From Acidobacteriota bacterium (lineage in GTDB: Bacteria > Acidobacteriota > Vicinamibacteria > Vicinamibacterales > UBA2999), in contig CANIAI010000201.1 in assembly GCA_947465275.1 (NCBI GenBank), forward strand, positions 1 to 5,145: a DNA stretch of 5,145 nt, given 5' to 3'. Under the pieces are notes generated by a model. That model was not told where the DNA came from. It was given only the letters and a program-made list of their open reading frames with translations, and ran no database searches. Both the position numbers and the translations under genes were made by a program. Positions 4,826 through 5,145 of the stretch are shown here, one piece after another. Numbering within the stretch: position 1 is the first letter of the stretch; every line of letters starts with the position of its first letter.

Positions 4826-5145
4826 ATGAGCGAACGCGTGAGCATGACCTCCCCCGTGTCCGATGTGGTCGATTTGAACTCGCCGGACGACATCGCCCTG
4901 GCCGATCGGATGAACCGTGGCCGCCAGCAAGTCATCCAGGAGCTCCGGAAGGTCATCATCGGGCAGGACGAGATCATCAACCAGGTGCTGCTCACGCTGT
5001 TCGTCGGCGGCAACAGCCTGATCGTCGGCGCCCCCGGGCTGGCCAAGACGCTGCTCATCTACACGATGTCGCGCGTGCTCGACCTGAAGTTCTCACGCAT
5101 CCAGTTCACGCCCGACCTGATGCCGTCCGACATCACCGGCACCGA
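4826..5145 (+). CDS. MoxR-family AAA+ ATPase, 3' end cut off
   Basis: The first 106 codons of a MoxR-type AAA+ ATPase; the frame runs off the window, and full-length members have about 320-350 residues. A short N-terminal tail precedes RKVIIGQDEIINQ (41-53), the usual MoxR lead-in. The Walker A motif GAPGLAKT is at 68-75 (K74, T75), and RIQFTPDLMPSDITGT (91-106) is the highly conserved MoxR segment. Walker B, sensor and arginine-finger motifs would lie beyond the edge. MoxR proteins hydrolyse ATP and remodel or load metal into partner proteins carrying VWA domains. The VWA protein two genes upstream, or a DUF58 protein that commonly follows moxR, would be the expected partner. GAGG (4816-4819) lies six bases before the ATG at 4826; the ATG at 4844 is a less well supported alternative. 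It is the fourth closely spaced gene of the presumed cluster. Confidence 0.95.
   Translation, partial: MSERVSMTSPVSDVVDLNSPDDIALADRMNRGRQQVIQELRKVIIGQDEIINQVLLTLFVGGNSLIVGAPGLAKTLLIYTMSRVLDLKFSRIQFTPDLMPSDITGT

Overview
The window is high-GC DNA (by eye roughly two-thirds G+C). It carries five genes, all on the + strand; the first and last are cut by the window edges. Codons end mostly in G or C throughout, and no gene looks compositionally foreign. Gene content and style (DUF4159, a VWA/glutamine-amidotransferase-like membrane protein, a caspase-fold protein and a MoxR ATPase) suggest an environmental Gram-negative bacterium. Acidobacteriota, perhaps a Vicinamibacteria-like lineage, is my best guess. 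That is inference from gene order and family recognition, not from a marker gene.

Layout. 1-293: 3' part of a small Dabb-domain (stress-responsive alpha/beta-barrel) protein. 294-568: non-coding stretch with degenerate CCTGCGAC repeats, small hairpins, a possible 25-codon leader ORF and no convincing promoter. 569-1444: exported DUF4159 protein. 1445-1574: gap with a plausible -10 box (TACAAT) and a stable hairpin just ahead of the next gene's purine-rich ribosome-binding region. 1575-3863: 762-residue membrane-anchored protein with a von Willebrand A domain (complete MIDAS), an amidotransferase-like domain without a catalytic cysteine, and an Ig-like region. 3877-4803: caspase/C13-fold protein that keeps the His-Gly motif but has no cysteine anywhere. 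4826-5145: start of a MoxR-family AAA+ ATPase that runs off the window.

How they fit together. The last three genes are packed with gaps of 13 and 22 bases and are probably one operon. The DUF4159 gene belongs with them functionally, although a promoter may sit between it and the VWA gene. MoxR ATPases usually work with VWA proteins as chaperone-like remodelling partners, as in Bat or MoxR-DUF58-VWA clusters, often linked to envelope stress or maturation of exported complexes. Here the VWA protein is predicted to display its large domains in the periplasm, where the DUF4159 protein also goes, while MoxR would act in the cytoplasm. The most notable feature is that the enzyme-like folds beside MoxR (amidotransferase-like and caspase-like) lack the expected nucleophilic cysteine. 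This suggests a scaffold or sensor assembly built from pseudoenzymes rather than a set of active hydrolases.
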